From Phellopilus nigrolimitatus (lineage: Eukaryota > Basidiomycota > Agaricomycetes > Hymenochaetales > Hymenochaetaceae): a stretch of 60,933 nt of DNA. The DNA lies in assembly GCA_021029095.1 (NCBI GenBank), contig JAJOHG010000152.1, positions 1 through 60,933 on the forward strand. Reading direction: 5' to 3'. Shown here one piece after another: positions 42,490 to 51,732 of this stretch. A program made the translations under genes and the position numbers. Every line of letters begins with the position of its first letter. The first letter of the stretch is position 1. A model generated the notes under the pieces. It was not told where the DNA came from, did not search any database, and saw nothing but the letters and a program-made list of their open reading frames with translations.

Positions 42490-45400
42490 GCCGAGAGGAG
42501 TCCGAGTGCGGCCGCAAAATGCTTCACCTTGAATGAGGGAAGCGGCTTGGTGAGCGCATCAGCGACCATGTCGGCGGTAGGGCAGTAGATTAGCCTGATT
42601 GTGCCGTTTTCGCAGACCCAGCGAAGAAAGTGATAGCGTATATCAATGTGTTTTGTGCGCGCGTGATACTGATGGTCCTTCGTGAGTGCAATGGCCGATT
42701 GGTTATCGGAGAAAAGAGTTGTCGGCCCCTCAAGTGGCGCGAAGATTTGCGCAATGAGCTGGCGGAGCCAGATCGCTTCTTTCGCGGCATGCGTGGCCAC
42801 GACGTATTCGCTCTCGGTTGTCGAGAGCGAAACGATTTCCTGCTGTTTAGAGTACCAAGAGACAGCGCCGCCATCAATAAGAAACGCGTTACCTGAGATA
42901 GCGCGCCTGTCCTCCTGCGTGTTTCCGTCCGCGTCCGTATACCCCTTCATTCCACCATCACCGGCATCTCCAATCCCTCCGTAAGTGAGCCGAAGCTCGC
43001 GCGTGCCCTTCAGATAGCGGAAGACGCGCTTGACAGCGTCCCAATGCGCGGGTCCAGGATTCGTTGAGAAACGCGACAGGAGTGTCACGGCGAAAGCGAC
43101 ATCGGGCCGTGCCGCCATTGCTGCGTACATGACGGACCCAAGTGCTTCGCGGTACGGCACGAGGCGCATTTGTGCGTGGTCTTGTGCGGTTTGCGGCCCC
43201 TGCTGGCTGTTCAGATGGATATTCGGGTCCATCGGGGACGAAGCGGCCTTGAGTTCCTCAAAGTTGAACCGACGGAGAATGGCCTCAATGTAGGCCGTTT
43301 GCGAGAGTGACAGAGTTTTTGTGTCGCGGTTTCGGCGGATTTCGATCCCAAGCAGCCAGTGGAGAGGCCCAAGATCAGTTACTTCGACATAGCGGGCGAG
43401 ACCAGACTTCAGCGCAGAGATCAGGGAGCTGGAGGATGCAGCAATGGTGCAGTCGTCGACGTGCACGACGACGACAGTCACGTCACGCCCCACGTGACGA
43501 AAAAAGACGGCCTGATCCACGTCACAGCGAGTCAGTCCGAGCTCGTCGACAAAAATCCATGTCAACTTCTGATACCACCGCCTCCCACTTTGCTTCAGTC
43601 CATACAGTGTCTTCTTCAGCCTCAAAACCTTTGTGCCTGCGTCGCGCGGCACATATCCAGGTGGGTGCCGCATGTAAATGACTTCTCCGGCTTCCAACTC
43701 ACCATTGAGATAGGCACCCTTAATGTCCACTTGCTCCAGCTCAAGATCGAGCCGTGCCGCCATTGCAAGAGTGGCACGGATGGATGCCAGCTTTGCAATG
43801 GGCGCAAAAGTATCGAAGTAGTCAACACCGGGCACCTGGCTGAAGCCCTGCGCAACGAGTCGGGCTTTTCGCCGGACAATGTTTCCGGCAGCGTCCTTTT
43901 TGATTTTGAAAACCCACTTCGAGCCGACAATGTTGGCACCAGCGGGCGGCTCCTCCAACACCCACGTACCGGCCGCGCGCAGTGTCGATAGCTCGTCATT
44001 GACAGCGCGCTCCCATTCGGACCATTCCGGTAAGTGTTTTGCTTCTGCAAGTGTACGCGGCTCGAGCCCTTCTGCCTCCTCCATCGCCGCAAAAAAATCA
44101 TACTCATCATCATAGTCATCCTCTTCAACTAGCTCAGCCGCATCATCGTTCTGGTCGACGAACTCGCGCATCGAGCGCATGCCTCGCGGAACGGCACCGT
44201 CACGACGCCAATGCGTGTGCGTGCCCTCTCCGGCATCGATACGACGTTGGTAGGCCGAAGGAAATCGAATTCGGCGCTCGCGCTGCGGCGGGGGATCGGC
44301 TGCTGCTGATCCAGCAGGTGCGGGTGGTGGCGAAGGTGTCAGCGGGTCAGCTGGGGGCGCGGCTGGCACTTGTGTGGGTGCCGGCGCGTTTTTGGGCGTC
44401 TGCGGTGAGTTCTTCGGGGTCGTTTCGGATTCTCCCCCTCCGTCCAATTCCTCCCCCTCGAGACGACTCGAAGTCTCTCCGGGGTCGAAGTAAATATTCC
44501 GCTCAACGCTAATGCTTTTCTTTTCAGGCCAAAAAACCCGCTGCCCGTTTGACGTCGTGTCGAAACCCATCCAACGGCCCTCGCGAGCGCGCGGTTCGAG
44601 CTTTGAGCTCGAACTGTCGTGCACCCAGCACTTCACTCCCCACTCGTGCAATCCGCGGAGGTCGGGCTTCTTGCCTGTCATCGCCTCGTGCGGTGTCATA
44701 TCCTTCAGCGCGCGCGTCGGGGTTCGATTCTTCAACCAAACTGCATGGCGCGCGGCCTCGGCCCACAAAACTTTCGGCAGCCCGCTCGCATGCAACATGG
44801 CGCGCACTTTCTCCAGGATCGTACGGTTTAGGCGTTCGGCAACCCCGTTATGCTTGGGCATGTCATGGACAGTGAGTTTCTGTTTCGTACCTTTGTTTTT
44901 AAGGTGCATGACGAATTCCTTGCCAGTATACTCGCCACCCCGATCGGAATGAAGGACGCGAACCTTCGCATTCATCTGGGTGTCGGCCCAGGACTCGAAA
45001 TGACGGTAAGACCGGAAAACGTCACTTTTCTTTTTCAACAGGTACAGCTTCGTTACGCGCGTTGCGTCATCTGTGAACGAGATGTAGTAGTGCCGTCCAC
45101 CAAGTGAACGCGTAGGCGCTGGTCCCCATACGTTGGTATGGACTTCGCCTCCGAATTCCGTTGCACGCTCACCACCTCGCTCACGAGCAATAGGTTTGCG
45201 CGCCGCCTTTCCGTATACACAGGACTCGCAGAGTGTCGGTGTCGGGCCCGATGTGTCTAAGCGAAGACCGGTCACAAAGCCCTTGCGCACGAGCTTCTCG
45301 GCCGTTGCGGGTGCAATGTGTCCCATGCGAGCATGGAGCTCCATGAGGCTCAGCGTGTCTTCGGCTACGTTTGCTGCGTCTTGCAGCGTTGGGTCGACGG

Positions 45401-46922
45401 ACGCGTGCGCGAAACGGTATAGGCCTTTTCCAGACCGAGGGATCTCTCCAATGCGCAAGCCGGCCGCGTCACGCAGCACGCACTTGCCTCCAGCAAAGGT
45501 AGCTGAGTACTCTGCGCGGTCAAGCGCGCCAACAGAGATCAGGGTGTACCCGACCTCGGGTGAGTAAAAGACTTCAGTAAGTGTCATTTTCGTCGAGTCC
45601 ATGCCGTTTGGGAGCTCGATGACTAACTCTCCCTCTCCTGTAGCATGGAAAGGCTGCTTATTTGCAGCGCGAAGACTCTTCGGTGGTGTTTCAGTGAATG
45701 AAGAAAAATCCGCGCGGTACGGCGAAATGTGGCGTGTAGAACCAGAGTCGAGGATCGCGCGATGAGCATCGTCGGCCTCGCGAACGTGCGTGATGTACGC
45801 ACTCACATCCTCCTCACTGTCAGCTTCCTCGCCATCAGAGCACGAGCTCGATAGCTCGTCATCTTCGTCATCCGACCAAGCGTCCTCGGGCTCGCTATCC
45901 GACAGGTCAACAAGTCCAGGCATTGAGCCCGCATCGTCCTCATCGTCGGACGACTCCCATGCCACATTGGCGCAGTCCCAGACCCCGTCTGAGTCCGAGT
46001 CCGAGTCGACAGCGTGCGCGCTGTCCTTCGACTTGTCCTTGGACACGTCTTTCTTTGGCTTCGGGCACTTCGCACGGAGGTGCCCGGTTTCGCCGCAATT
46101 CCAACAGGCGCCGCGCGGCTTCGCGTCGCTCTTCGGTTTCGGCTTCGCGGACGAGCTCACATGAAGAGCCTCGTCCTTGTCTTTCGAGTTTCTGGCCGGC
46201 TCCTTACGCTTCGACTGGCGCTCTCGTTTCTGTCGATCCGCCTCATCCGACACAATGTGGATTAAGACCTCGGGATCAACCTCGCGAAGCGAAGAACGTT
46301 GCGCATCAGTGAGTGGAGTGGAAGATATCAGTGCCATGTTGTGCGCGGCTATCTCCATTGCCGTTAGCTGCGAAGACGCGAAATTCGCGAATCGGTTGGG
46401 GATTGAGCTGATAATCGTCGAGCGGAAGTCCTTATCGGAGATCTCGACACCGGACTGGGCGAGTGTCTCGCGCCTCGTGCGCAGCTCACTAAGATACTCG
46501 CGGACATCAGCATCCCCGGGACAGTGTGCCTCAAGGAATTCAGTGCGAAGAGAGGTCTGCGCAAATGCAGACTTCTGCGTAAACTCGCGTACAACTGCGC
46601 TCCATCGTGCAGCGCAATTCGGAAGGTTTCCGACTTGAATCAGTGTCGAGTCGGCAAGACGTTGTGACAGCAAATACATTGCAATGTCCTCGTCTTTGTC
46701 CCAGGCCTCGCGGCGGTCCTGAAGATCGGCATTCGGGTCGGGCTGTGCTGCAGCAGCAGGCCCAGCAACCGGCTCGGGCCGTGTCGACGTCCCGTCGAAG
46801 TGACCCCACTTCCCCTTCGCCTTCACGGCAGCTTGGAAGCGCATCCGGTAAATTACCCAGTTCCCTCCACTCGTCGCGAGCTTCGGAACGGACGTAGGTA
46901 GCGTATCATGTGAGTTCGACAT
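42486..46922 (-). CDS. Copia Gag-Pol polyprotein, 1478 aa, uninterrupted
   Basis: Domains in order. Gag (NWVIYRMRFQAAVKAKGKW) ends in a CCHC knuckle CWNCGETGHLRAKC near residue 270. Aspartic protease DSGSTRHIS is near 389. The integrase HHCC zinc region LHARMGHIAP...LCESCVYGK is near 530-570, and its catalytic core includes FTDDATR, LHSDRGGEY and NGVAERLNRT. After an acidic/Pro-rich linker, the reverse transcriptase includes RLVAQGFSQVPGVDYFDTFA, QVDIKGAYLNGEL and VVHVDDC near 1150. RNase H follows with SLSTTESEYVVATHAAKEA and DNQSAIALTKD. There are no frameshifts or stops. The start MSNSHDTLPT lies 68 bp inside the 5' LTR. Gag and Pol are in one frame, as in many Copia elements. Confidence 0.95.
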   Translation of the reverse strand: MSNSHDTLPTSVPKLATSGGNWVIYRMRFQAAVKAKGKWGHFDGTSTRPEPVAGPAAAAQPDPNADLQDRREAWDKDEDIAMYLLSQRLADSTLIQVGNLPNCAARWSAVVREFTQKSAFAQTSLRTEFLEAHCPGDADVREYLSELRTRRETLAQSGVEISDKDFRSTIISSIPNRFANFASSQLTAMEIAAHNMALISSTPLTDAQRSSLREVDPEVLIHIVSDEADRQKRERQSKRKEPARNSKDKDEALHVSSSAKPKPKSDAKPRGACWNCGETGHLRAKCPKPKKDVSKDKSKDSAHAVDSDSDSDGVWDCANVAWESSDDEDDAGSMPGLVDLSDSEPEDAWSDDEDDELSSSCSDGEEADSEEDVSAYITHVREADDAHRAILDSGSTRHISPYRADFSSFTETPPKSLRAANKQPFHATGEGELVIELPNGMDSTKMTLTEVFYSPEVGYTLISVGALDRAEYSATFAGGKCVLRDAAGLRIGEIPRSGKGLYRFAHASVDPTLQDAANVAEDTLSLMELHARMGHIAPATAEKLVRKGFVTGLRLDTSGPTPTLCESCVYGKAARKPIARERGGERATEFGGEVHTNVWGPAPTRSLGGRHYYISFTDDATRVTKLYLLKKKSDVFRSYRHFESWADTQMNAKVRVLHSDRGGEYTGKEFVMHLKNKGTKQKLTVHDMPKHNGVAERLNRTILEKVRAMLHASGLPKVLWAEAARHAVWLKNRTPTRALKDMTPHEAMTGKKPDLRGLHEWGVKCWVHDSSSSKLEPRAREGRWMGFDTTSNGQRVFWPEKKSISVERNIYFDPGETSSRLEGEELDGGGESETTPKNSPQTPKNAPAPTQVPAAPPADPLTPSPPPAPAGSAAADPPPQRERRIRFPSAYQRRIDAGEGTHTHWRRDGAVPRGMRSMREFVDQNDDAAELVEEDDYDDEYDFFAAMEEAEGLEPRTLAEAKHLPEWSEWERAVNDELSTLRAAGTWVLEEPPAGANIVGSKWVFKIKKDAAGNIVRRKARLVAQGFSQVPGVDYFDTFAPIAKLASIRATLAMAARLDLELEQVDIKGAYLNGELEAGEVIYMRHPPGYVPRDAGTKVLRLKKTLYGLKQSGRRWYQKLTWIFVDELGLTRCDVDQAVFFRHVGRDVTVVVVHVDDCTIAASSSSLISALKSGLARYVEVTDLGPLHWLLGIEIRRNRDTKTLSLSQTAYIEAILRRFNFEELKAASSPMDPNIHLNSQQGPQTAQDHAQMRLVPYREALGSVMYAAMAARPDVAFAVTLLSRFSTNPGPAHWDAVKRVFRYLKGTRELRLTYGGIGDAGDGGMKGYTDADGNTQEDRRAISGNAFLIDGGAVSWYSKQQEIVSLSTTESEYVVATHAAKEAIWLRQLIAQIFAPLEGPTTLFSDNQSAIALTKDHQYHARTKHIDIRYHFLRWVCENGTIRLIYCPTADMVADALTKPLPSFKVKHFAAALGLLSA

Positions 46923-46978
46923 TACGGCAGTTCGGTAAGTTAAGACAATTAACTTCGGCTTTGCTCAGTGGTCAGCAA

Positions 46979-46989
46979 GGCTCATAACC
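46979..46989 (-). promoter_or_regulatory. Copia primer-binding site (Met-tRNA anticodon arm)
   Basis: The plus strand reads GGCTCATAACC immediately beside the 5' LTR, preceded by GCTCAGTGGTCAGC. This is like the D-arm plus anticodon arm (CAU loop) of a methionine tRNA. The element's RNA would therefore pair with an internal part of the tRNA and not its 3' end, the half-tRNA priming known for Copia. Confidence 0.7.
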
Positions 46990-47517
46990 TTTTGCAAGGT
47001 GAGACAGGATCCGCGCGAAGAGACAACCTATTACAAGGTAAGCTCAGTCGATCGCGCGGCGGTGCGAACGTCTATATTGTTAACTAACCTATTACAAGGT
47101 AAGCTAGTTTAATGTGTAATAAGTAAAAGTATAATAGAAAGAAGTATAATAACGAGAGCTCACCTCAGTCGATCGCGCGGCGGTGCGAACGTCTGAGGTG
47201 GGCAAAGGAATAAAGAGACCTTTTTATGCTACGGGTTTACGGGCTTTCGGAAAGCCGTTTTACGCTAAGAAAGAAAGGGGGAACGATAAAAGACAAATAA
47301 ATGATATGTAAATAGACATCTAATTGGACAATAAGAAACGAGGGAGGCGGGCGACGGTCGGGAGTGGTGCGTGGTCAATGGTACACCCGTGTGGCGGCCA
47401 ATCACGGTACAGTGAGCCTCGGGCTCGTGGAGCCGAGACGTTCCGCTCGTTACTGCGCGTCCGAGCACGCAACCGGTGCGCGCACGGGACGGGACTCCGC
47501 CGGTTTGCACTCCAACA
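46990..47517 (-). repeat. Copia 5' LTR
   Basis: Same 528 bp as the 3' LTR by reading. It contains candidate promoter and leader for the polyprotein. Confidence 0.9.
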
Positions 47518-47522
47518 ATATG

Positions 47523-48280
47523 CCTTCCGAAGTCATAAATAAATGGATAAAACTAAAATCTAAGTTGATTAATGAAGTAGTTAAAACTAACGAAATTGCA
47601 AAGCCTAACGATCTTCTTTGCGGGACTCAAACTCAGAGGCACATGCAGTCATAATTCTTCTTAGATTTGTCACGTTTATTACTCATTCAAGCCTAAAACC
47701 TCACTAAATACAAAAGGGATCATGTATCTTTCAAATGAGACTATACATTACAAGTTTATGGAGCAGATCGAAGTCTTGTCTGGGTTTATACCGTCGATTT
47801 TAGTTATGCATTATGAGAGCTTCCGGAGCTCTATAATTTGGTGCTTTTCATGAACAAATCTCTTTGTGGCTCAAGAGAACGTCTGCTGCTTATTTGAGGC
47901 TTTAAGCGAGACAATTCTTGTCGAGGTGAACTTATCGAGCGCGTTCCGATGGCCATTTATATTTAAGTAACAAGTCTTGAGCTTAAACTAAAAGCAATAT
48001 CAGTCGAGAACTTATGATACTAGAGAAAGGTGGTAGGTCATCAAGGATACGGTACGTCGACGTTGAATGACGCCCATCTTTGGTGGTATCAAGGTATCTA
48101 AATTACTTATCAACATAACTGCAAGAAATGAAACGAAGGAATCCTTCAAGATTTTACGTCTTCTCTACACAGCTTCTGTGCTTCTGCGCGTGAAGTCTAA
48201 ATACATACAAACGGACGTTGTGACACGCCTTCCGGCCTCAACTTACAGGTGCTGTACAGAACAAGATCGGAATACATCCA
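47523..48280. other. Intergenic, no gene seen
   Basis: AT-rich DNA between the Copia insertion and the 3' end of the NmrA-like gene. Only short ORFs (up to about 70 codons) with no motif. Confidence 0.4.
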
Positions 48281-48281
48281 A

Positions 48282-49214
48282 CTAATATGCGATCCGCACA
48301 ATTTTCCCCTCCCACTCTGGCCAATCCGCCAGTGCCCGCTTCACGACGAAGTGCGCTACGTCCTGTCTGCTGACCGTGTACTGCCCCTTCATATCCTCCG
48401 TGTCCACACGATACGGCGCGCCCGCGTCGGCGGGCGCATCGCCCTTGCACGCACCGTCCGTGAGCAGCGCGGGGCGCACGACGAGCACGCTCTTCAGCCA
48501 GCCGCCCTCCCCCACGTGCGCCTGCCACCCCTCCGGGAGGATTTCCGCATCGGGCTCGCCGTCCGCCGCGGGCCACGCGAACCCTGCGGCGTGTGCGATC
48601 GCGCGCTCCATGCCGAGCTTGTCCCTGTGCGGGCCCGGCAGGAGGATGCCGTACAGCGGCTTGAGCGCGAACGGCACCGCGGCGTGTGCGGTGCGCCCGA
48701 GGCCCGTAGACGAGATGAGGACGAGGCGCGGTTGCGGGGAAGCGGCACGCGGGAAGACGGACAGTACGTTGAGCATGCTGTGCGCGCAGAGGTCCGGCGG
48801 GTTGATGTAGAAGCCCTTCGTGATACTGAAATTCGGCGTGCCGCCTGGCAGACTAAGGTTAAGGCGGGAGATATTGTAGAGTGGAGGGAAGCGCCTACCG
48901 ACTGAGAAGAACACAGTGTCCACACTTCCATCGTCGCCTTCATCCGCGACCGCCCAAGCTTTCCGTACGTCCTCTTCCTTCAGCGCGTCGCCCGAGACAA
49001 GACGCGCCTTCCCGGAACGGACATATTGCTGGATAGTTTCGTCTGCGTCGAAGCACGATTTGTTGCGAAGCAAAAAGGTGACAGTAGCGCCGTGTTCTAT
49101 GAACGAGAGCGGATCAATAAGTTGAATAAATATGGCATCGCAGCACGTACTGAGAAGTCGCTGAGCGGCGTAGTAGCCAATGTTCTTCGAGCCGCCGATG
49201 ATGAAGGCCTTCAT
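48282..49214 (-). CDS. NAD(P)-binding Rossmann protein, NmrA/epimerase-like, 292 aa
   Basis: Two exons, 49214-49151 and 49096-48282, joined across a 54-nt GTACGT...CATAG intron. Together they make MKAFIIGGSKNIGYYAAQRL then LKHGATVTFLLRN, a nucleotide-binding beta-alpha-beta unit with a GGSKNIG turn. Later come LVSGDALKEEDVRKAWAVAD (typical of NmrA/SDR sugar-epimerase-like proteins) and LVLISSTGLGRTAHAAVPFA at the strand where classical SDRs have their Ser. The end reads YTVSRQDVAHFVVKRAL then WPEWEGKIVRIAY. There is no YxxxK catalytic pair, so it is more likely a redox sensor-type or atypical reductase than a true epimerase. An upstream in-frame ATG at 49286 is rejected because the family starts at the Rossmann fold. 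Confidence 0.75.
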   Translation of the reverse strand: MKAFIIGGSKNIGYYAAQRLLSTCCDAIFIQLIDPLSFIEHGATVTFLLRNKSCFDADETIQQYVRSGKARLVSGDALKEEDVRKAWAVADEGDDGSVDTVFFSVGRRFPPLYNISRLNLSLPGGTPNFSITKGFYINPPDLCAHSMLNVLSVFPRAASPQPRLVLISSTGLGRTAHAAVPFALKPLYGILLPGPHRDKLGMERAIAHAAGFAWPAADGEPDAEILPEGWQAHVGEGGWLKSVLVVRPALLTDGACKGDAPADAGAPYRVDTEDMKGQYTVSRQDVAHFVVKRALADWPEWEGKIVRIAY

Positions 49215-49684
49215 TGCGAATGCGGAAAGGATGGATTCGTGTGTTTGGGGGAGGGTAGTGTAGGCGGGTTGGTTTGAAAAGATCATTCAAAGCGCATGTT
49301 ATATCCTCGCACAAACCCTCGGTCAGCGCCCATGTGCCCGAAGCTTATTCAAAAAGCGCAGTGAATATGATTCATCTATCAACTTTCACCGCGCCCTGAA
49401 GTCATGAGTAGTGTTGGCGGCACCTCCAGGCTCACTTCACCTCGAGCACTAACCAAATTAGGCGCCTTAAGCAGTGTTGTGCCTGCCATTGCCAACGCAA
49501 TCGGCTTCTGACACGGCCACTGCGATCAAAATGGGTCTAAATGAGGGCCACAGCTTGATTGGCTTTGGTTTTCTTTGCGACTTAGCGAAGAATGATCAAA
49601 GAAGCTCAAAGACACTTTGTTATGATGCAAGGTATGGTTGGTTATGGCAGATTATGCTTCACAGCTATAATTGGTGATGAGCAG
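49215..49684. other. Intergenic, no gene seen
   Basis: Short ORFs only. Around 49410-49480 a stretch (GTAGTGTTGGCGGCACCTCC ... CCTTAAGCAGTGTTG) weakly resembles the MITE to the right and may be a decayed relative. Confidence 0.3.
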
Positions 49685-49942
49685 GTAGTGTTGCCGGGAG
49701 GTAAGGTGGAAGTCACCTCCATCTTGATTAGTCAGCACCTCGATCACTCAAGGTCGTCGAGTGGATGACCATGTACCCGACGGTTACTGGTTACACTAAG
49801 TTTCAGTACATAAATGATTACCGAATTCCATTTGTTTTAGATTTACGTGATAGATCCTTAAGGGCGACCTTAAGGTGCCCGATATGGTTAGGGCTCAAAG
49901 TGAACCTTGCCTTAAGGTCACCTTGCCTCCCGGCAACACTAC
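49685..49942. mobile_element. MITE, 258 bp, with TIRs and 6-bp target duplication
   Basis: The left end starts GTAGTGTTGCCGGGAGG and the right end is its reverse complement; 23 of the first 24 bases match. GAGCAG flanks both sides (49679-49684 and 49943-49948). There is no coding capacity. Internal CCTTAAGG-type words allow further foldback. A 6-bp duplication does not fit TA, 8-bp hAT or 9-bp Mutator types, so the superfamily is open. Confidence 0.75.
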
Positions 49943-49948
49943 GAGCAG

Positions 49949-50419
49949 GTATGGATTTTGCATTTCACTGATGTTTCATTGGTGTTCCAATGATTGTGGC
50001 ATCTCAGCAGAAATATTCCGACCAATGCTGGATCAACACAATCTGCCAGCGGCTCACCAGGACGAATAGCTCGTCACGAGTCCCTCACCGCCTCACCAAG
50101 TTGCGTATCCGTCGGCACTTCCAGGTACCAGGTTTCCTCTGCACTGAGGAACATGGCGAGTGTCGCGACAGAGCAAAACGGACCGGCCGCGGATAAGCGT
50201 CGCCTCCGAGATAATCAAAACGATGCTGATGCGTGCGTGCCGAAACGGTTTGACAAGACGTAAAAGTACTTCAGTGGACGCCGAATGTCCGCCCTTGCAG
50301 AGGGGGACAAAGGAGAGTAAGTTGGTTTGAAGGAATGCATGGGGAAAGTCAATATACAGATGCACTATTGGAAGGAGCTAGTGTCCGTTATTTTCAGACA
50401 TAAATTGAGAAGAATGACA
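49949..50419. other. Intergenic, no gene seen
   Basis: Only short overlapping ORFs. It lies downstream of the F-box-like gene. Confidence 0.3.
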
Positions 50420-51513
50420 TTAGAGCCACTCTAGTCCGATGTTAGCGAGCTGTAAAACCTGCTTCATCTTTACAGTGGTTTCCAGACGGGGCTTTCCAGT
50501 CACGCCGAGCTCCAGGATAAAGACGGTTTTCAGCTCCGGAAGCTGAGTGGGCGCTATGTCGGCGATACTCCAGCACGTTGAGAGGATATCTTGATCGAGT
50601 TCGAATTCGCTACAAGGCCACGCCCTGTCTGAGCCGCCTAGGAAAGTCTTCGTCAATGCAGAACACCAGTTCACGGAGGTCCGGTAGCGCATCGAAGTTT
50701 ATCGGGCCCTCGAGCCTGTCCCTCGCGAGGTTGCGCAAAACGAACATCGTGAGGTTTCTGCCGTGTTTCTTGACGAAGGCGGCAAGAGCTGACTCTTCGT
50801 TCTTGCCAACCGTAACGGTGATATCGGCCACGCGCAAAGAAGGGAGCTCGATTCGCAGAGACTCTTTCATCATGAAGGAGTCGAAAATGCGGAGAGCGTG
50901 CAGGTTCGGCATCTCAGAGATCGTCAAGGGTGTGTAGCAAGGCTGTACAAAATGAGAGGTGAGATCCAACACGTGCAAGTTCAACGCGTAGCCGGTAATG
51001 GACATCGCTCCGTTGGACAGTGACGCGAATCTCCAAATGAATGTCCTGAGTCCCTTTGAGTAACGCCGGGCCCCAAGACGAAAGAAATCCGGGTCACCGC
51101 AGGGAAGGCCAAGGCGAAGGTGCTTGAACCTTTCGGTGTTTACCACTCGCAGAATTTTGTACGCAATGGGTAATACTTCTTTGCGAACAGCATGGCAAGT
51201 GAAGTCCAGTCTCTTCGTATAAAGCCTCACCGAGTCGAAGAAGGACGATGGCGGTTTTTTATAGAATAAAGCGGGACGAAACGGGTATGGGGCGCGGATG
51301 TATACGTATTCGTATAAGAGGCTTTTCGTGAGGGCGCTGAATTGTTTCGATACGAGGGAAAGCGCGTGCTTTGTCGCGATGTTTGTGCGATCCAGATCTT
51401 CTATGAATTTTACGACCGTCGAGACCGTTAGCCCATTCGATGAACGAAAAGTCGGCGAAGATCTCGAGCAGGACGTCCGGGAGAATGGGGCGTTTGAAAC
51501 CCTCTTTGGACAT
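50420..51513 (-). pseudogene. F-box-like gene with two apparent frameshifts
   Basis: Starts MSKEGFKRPILPDVLLEIFA (an F-box beginning). The continuation is in another frame (TNIATKHALSLVSKQFSALT, KSLLYEYVYIR), which is the usual second half of basidiomycete F-box motifs. A leucine-rich body follows (LGLPCGDPDFFRLGARRYSK; LHALRIFDSFMMKESLRIEL; LPDLRELVFCIDEDFPRRLR). Near 50640 the frame changes again, and the C-terminal part (DILSTCWSIADIAPTQLPEL) runs to a stop at 50420. Either two indels have killed it or I have missed introns. F-box proteins recruit substrates to SCF ubiquitin ligases. Confidence 0.5.
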
Positions 51514-51732
51514 CGGAAGAGTTTTCGCTGCGAAAAGGAGTCCTTCTAGTATATGCTGACTGAGGTTAGGAAAACAGCGCGGACTTATGGATGGTGTGTG
51601 GGATTTCGCTGGCAGTGAGAGTCATAAGATGAGCGTTACATTACATATATGTGACATGGTCTCACTGACATTCATTCGCACGCATCTTGGTCCTGACCAT
51701 TCACTGCAACCAATTGGAAATTTGCCCTCAAG

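Larger units (their letters stand above)
41951..47517 (-). mobile_element. Complete Ty1/Copia LTR retrotransposon, 5567 bp
   Basis: Two 528-bp LTRs (41951-42478 and 46990-47517) that I read as identical flank one intact ORF on the minus strand. The target duplication ATATG is at 41946-41950 and 47518-47522. The primer-binding site and polypurine tract touch the LTRs as expected. Domain order (protease, integrase, RT, RNase H) defines Copia. Identical LTRs, an intact ORF and a clean target duplication point to a very recent insertion and possible autonomy. Confidence 0.95.

Noticed and set aside
45790..46638. Plus-strand ORFs of 124-157 codons in the Copia body
   Set aside because: Antisense to the intact polyprotein; low-complexity Ser runs mirror its acidic linker.
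50578..50937. Plus-strand ORF over the F-box gene
   Set aside because: No motif; the minus strand has a coherent leucine-rich pattern.
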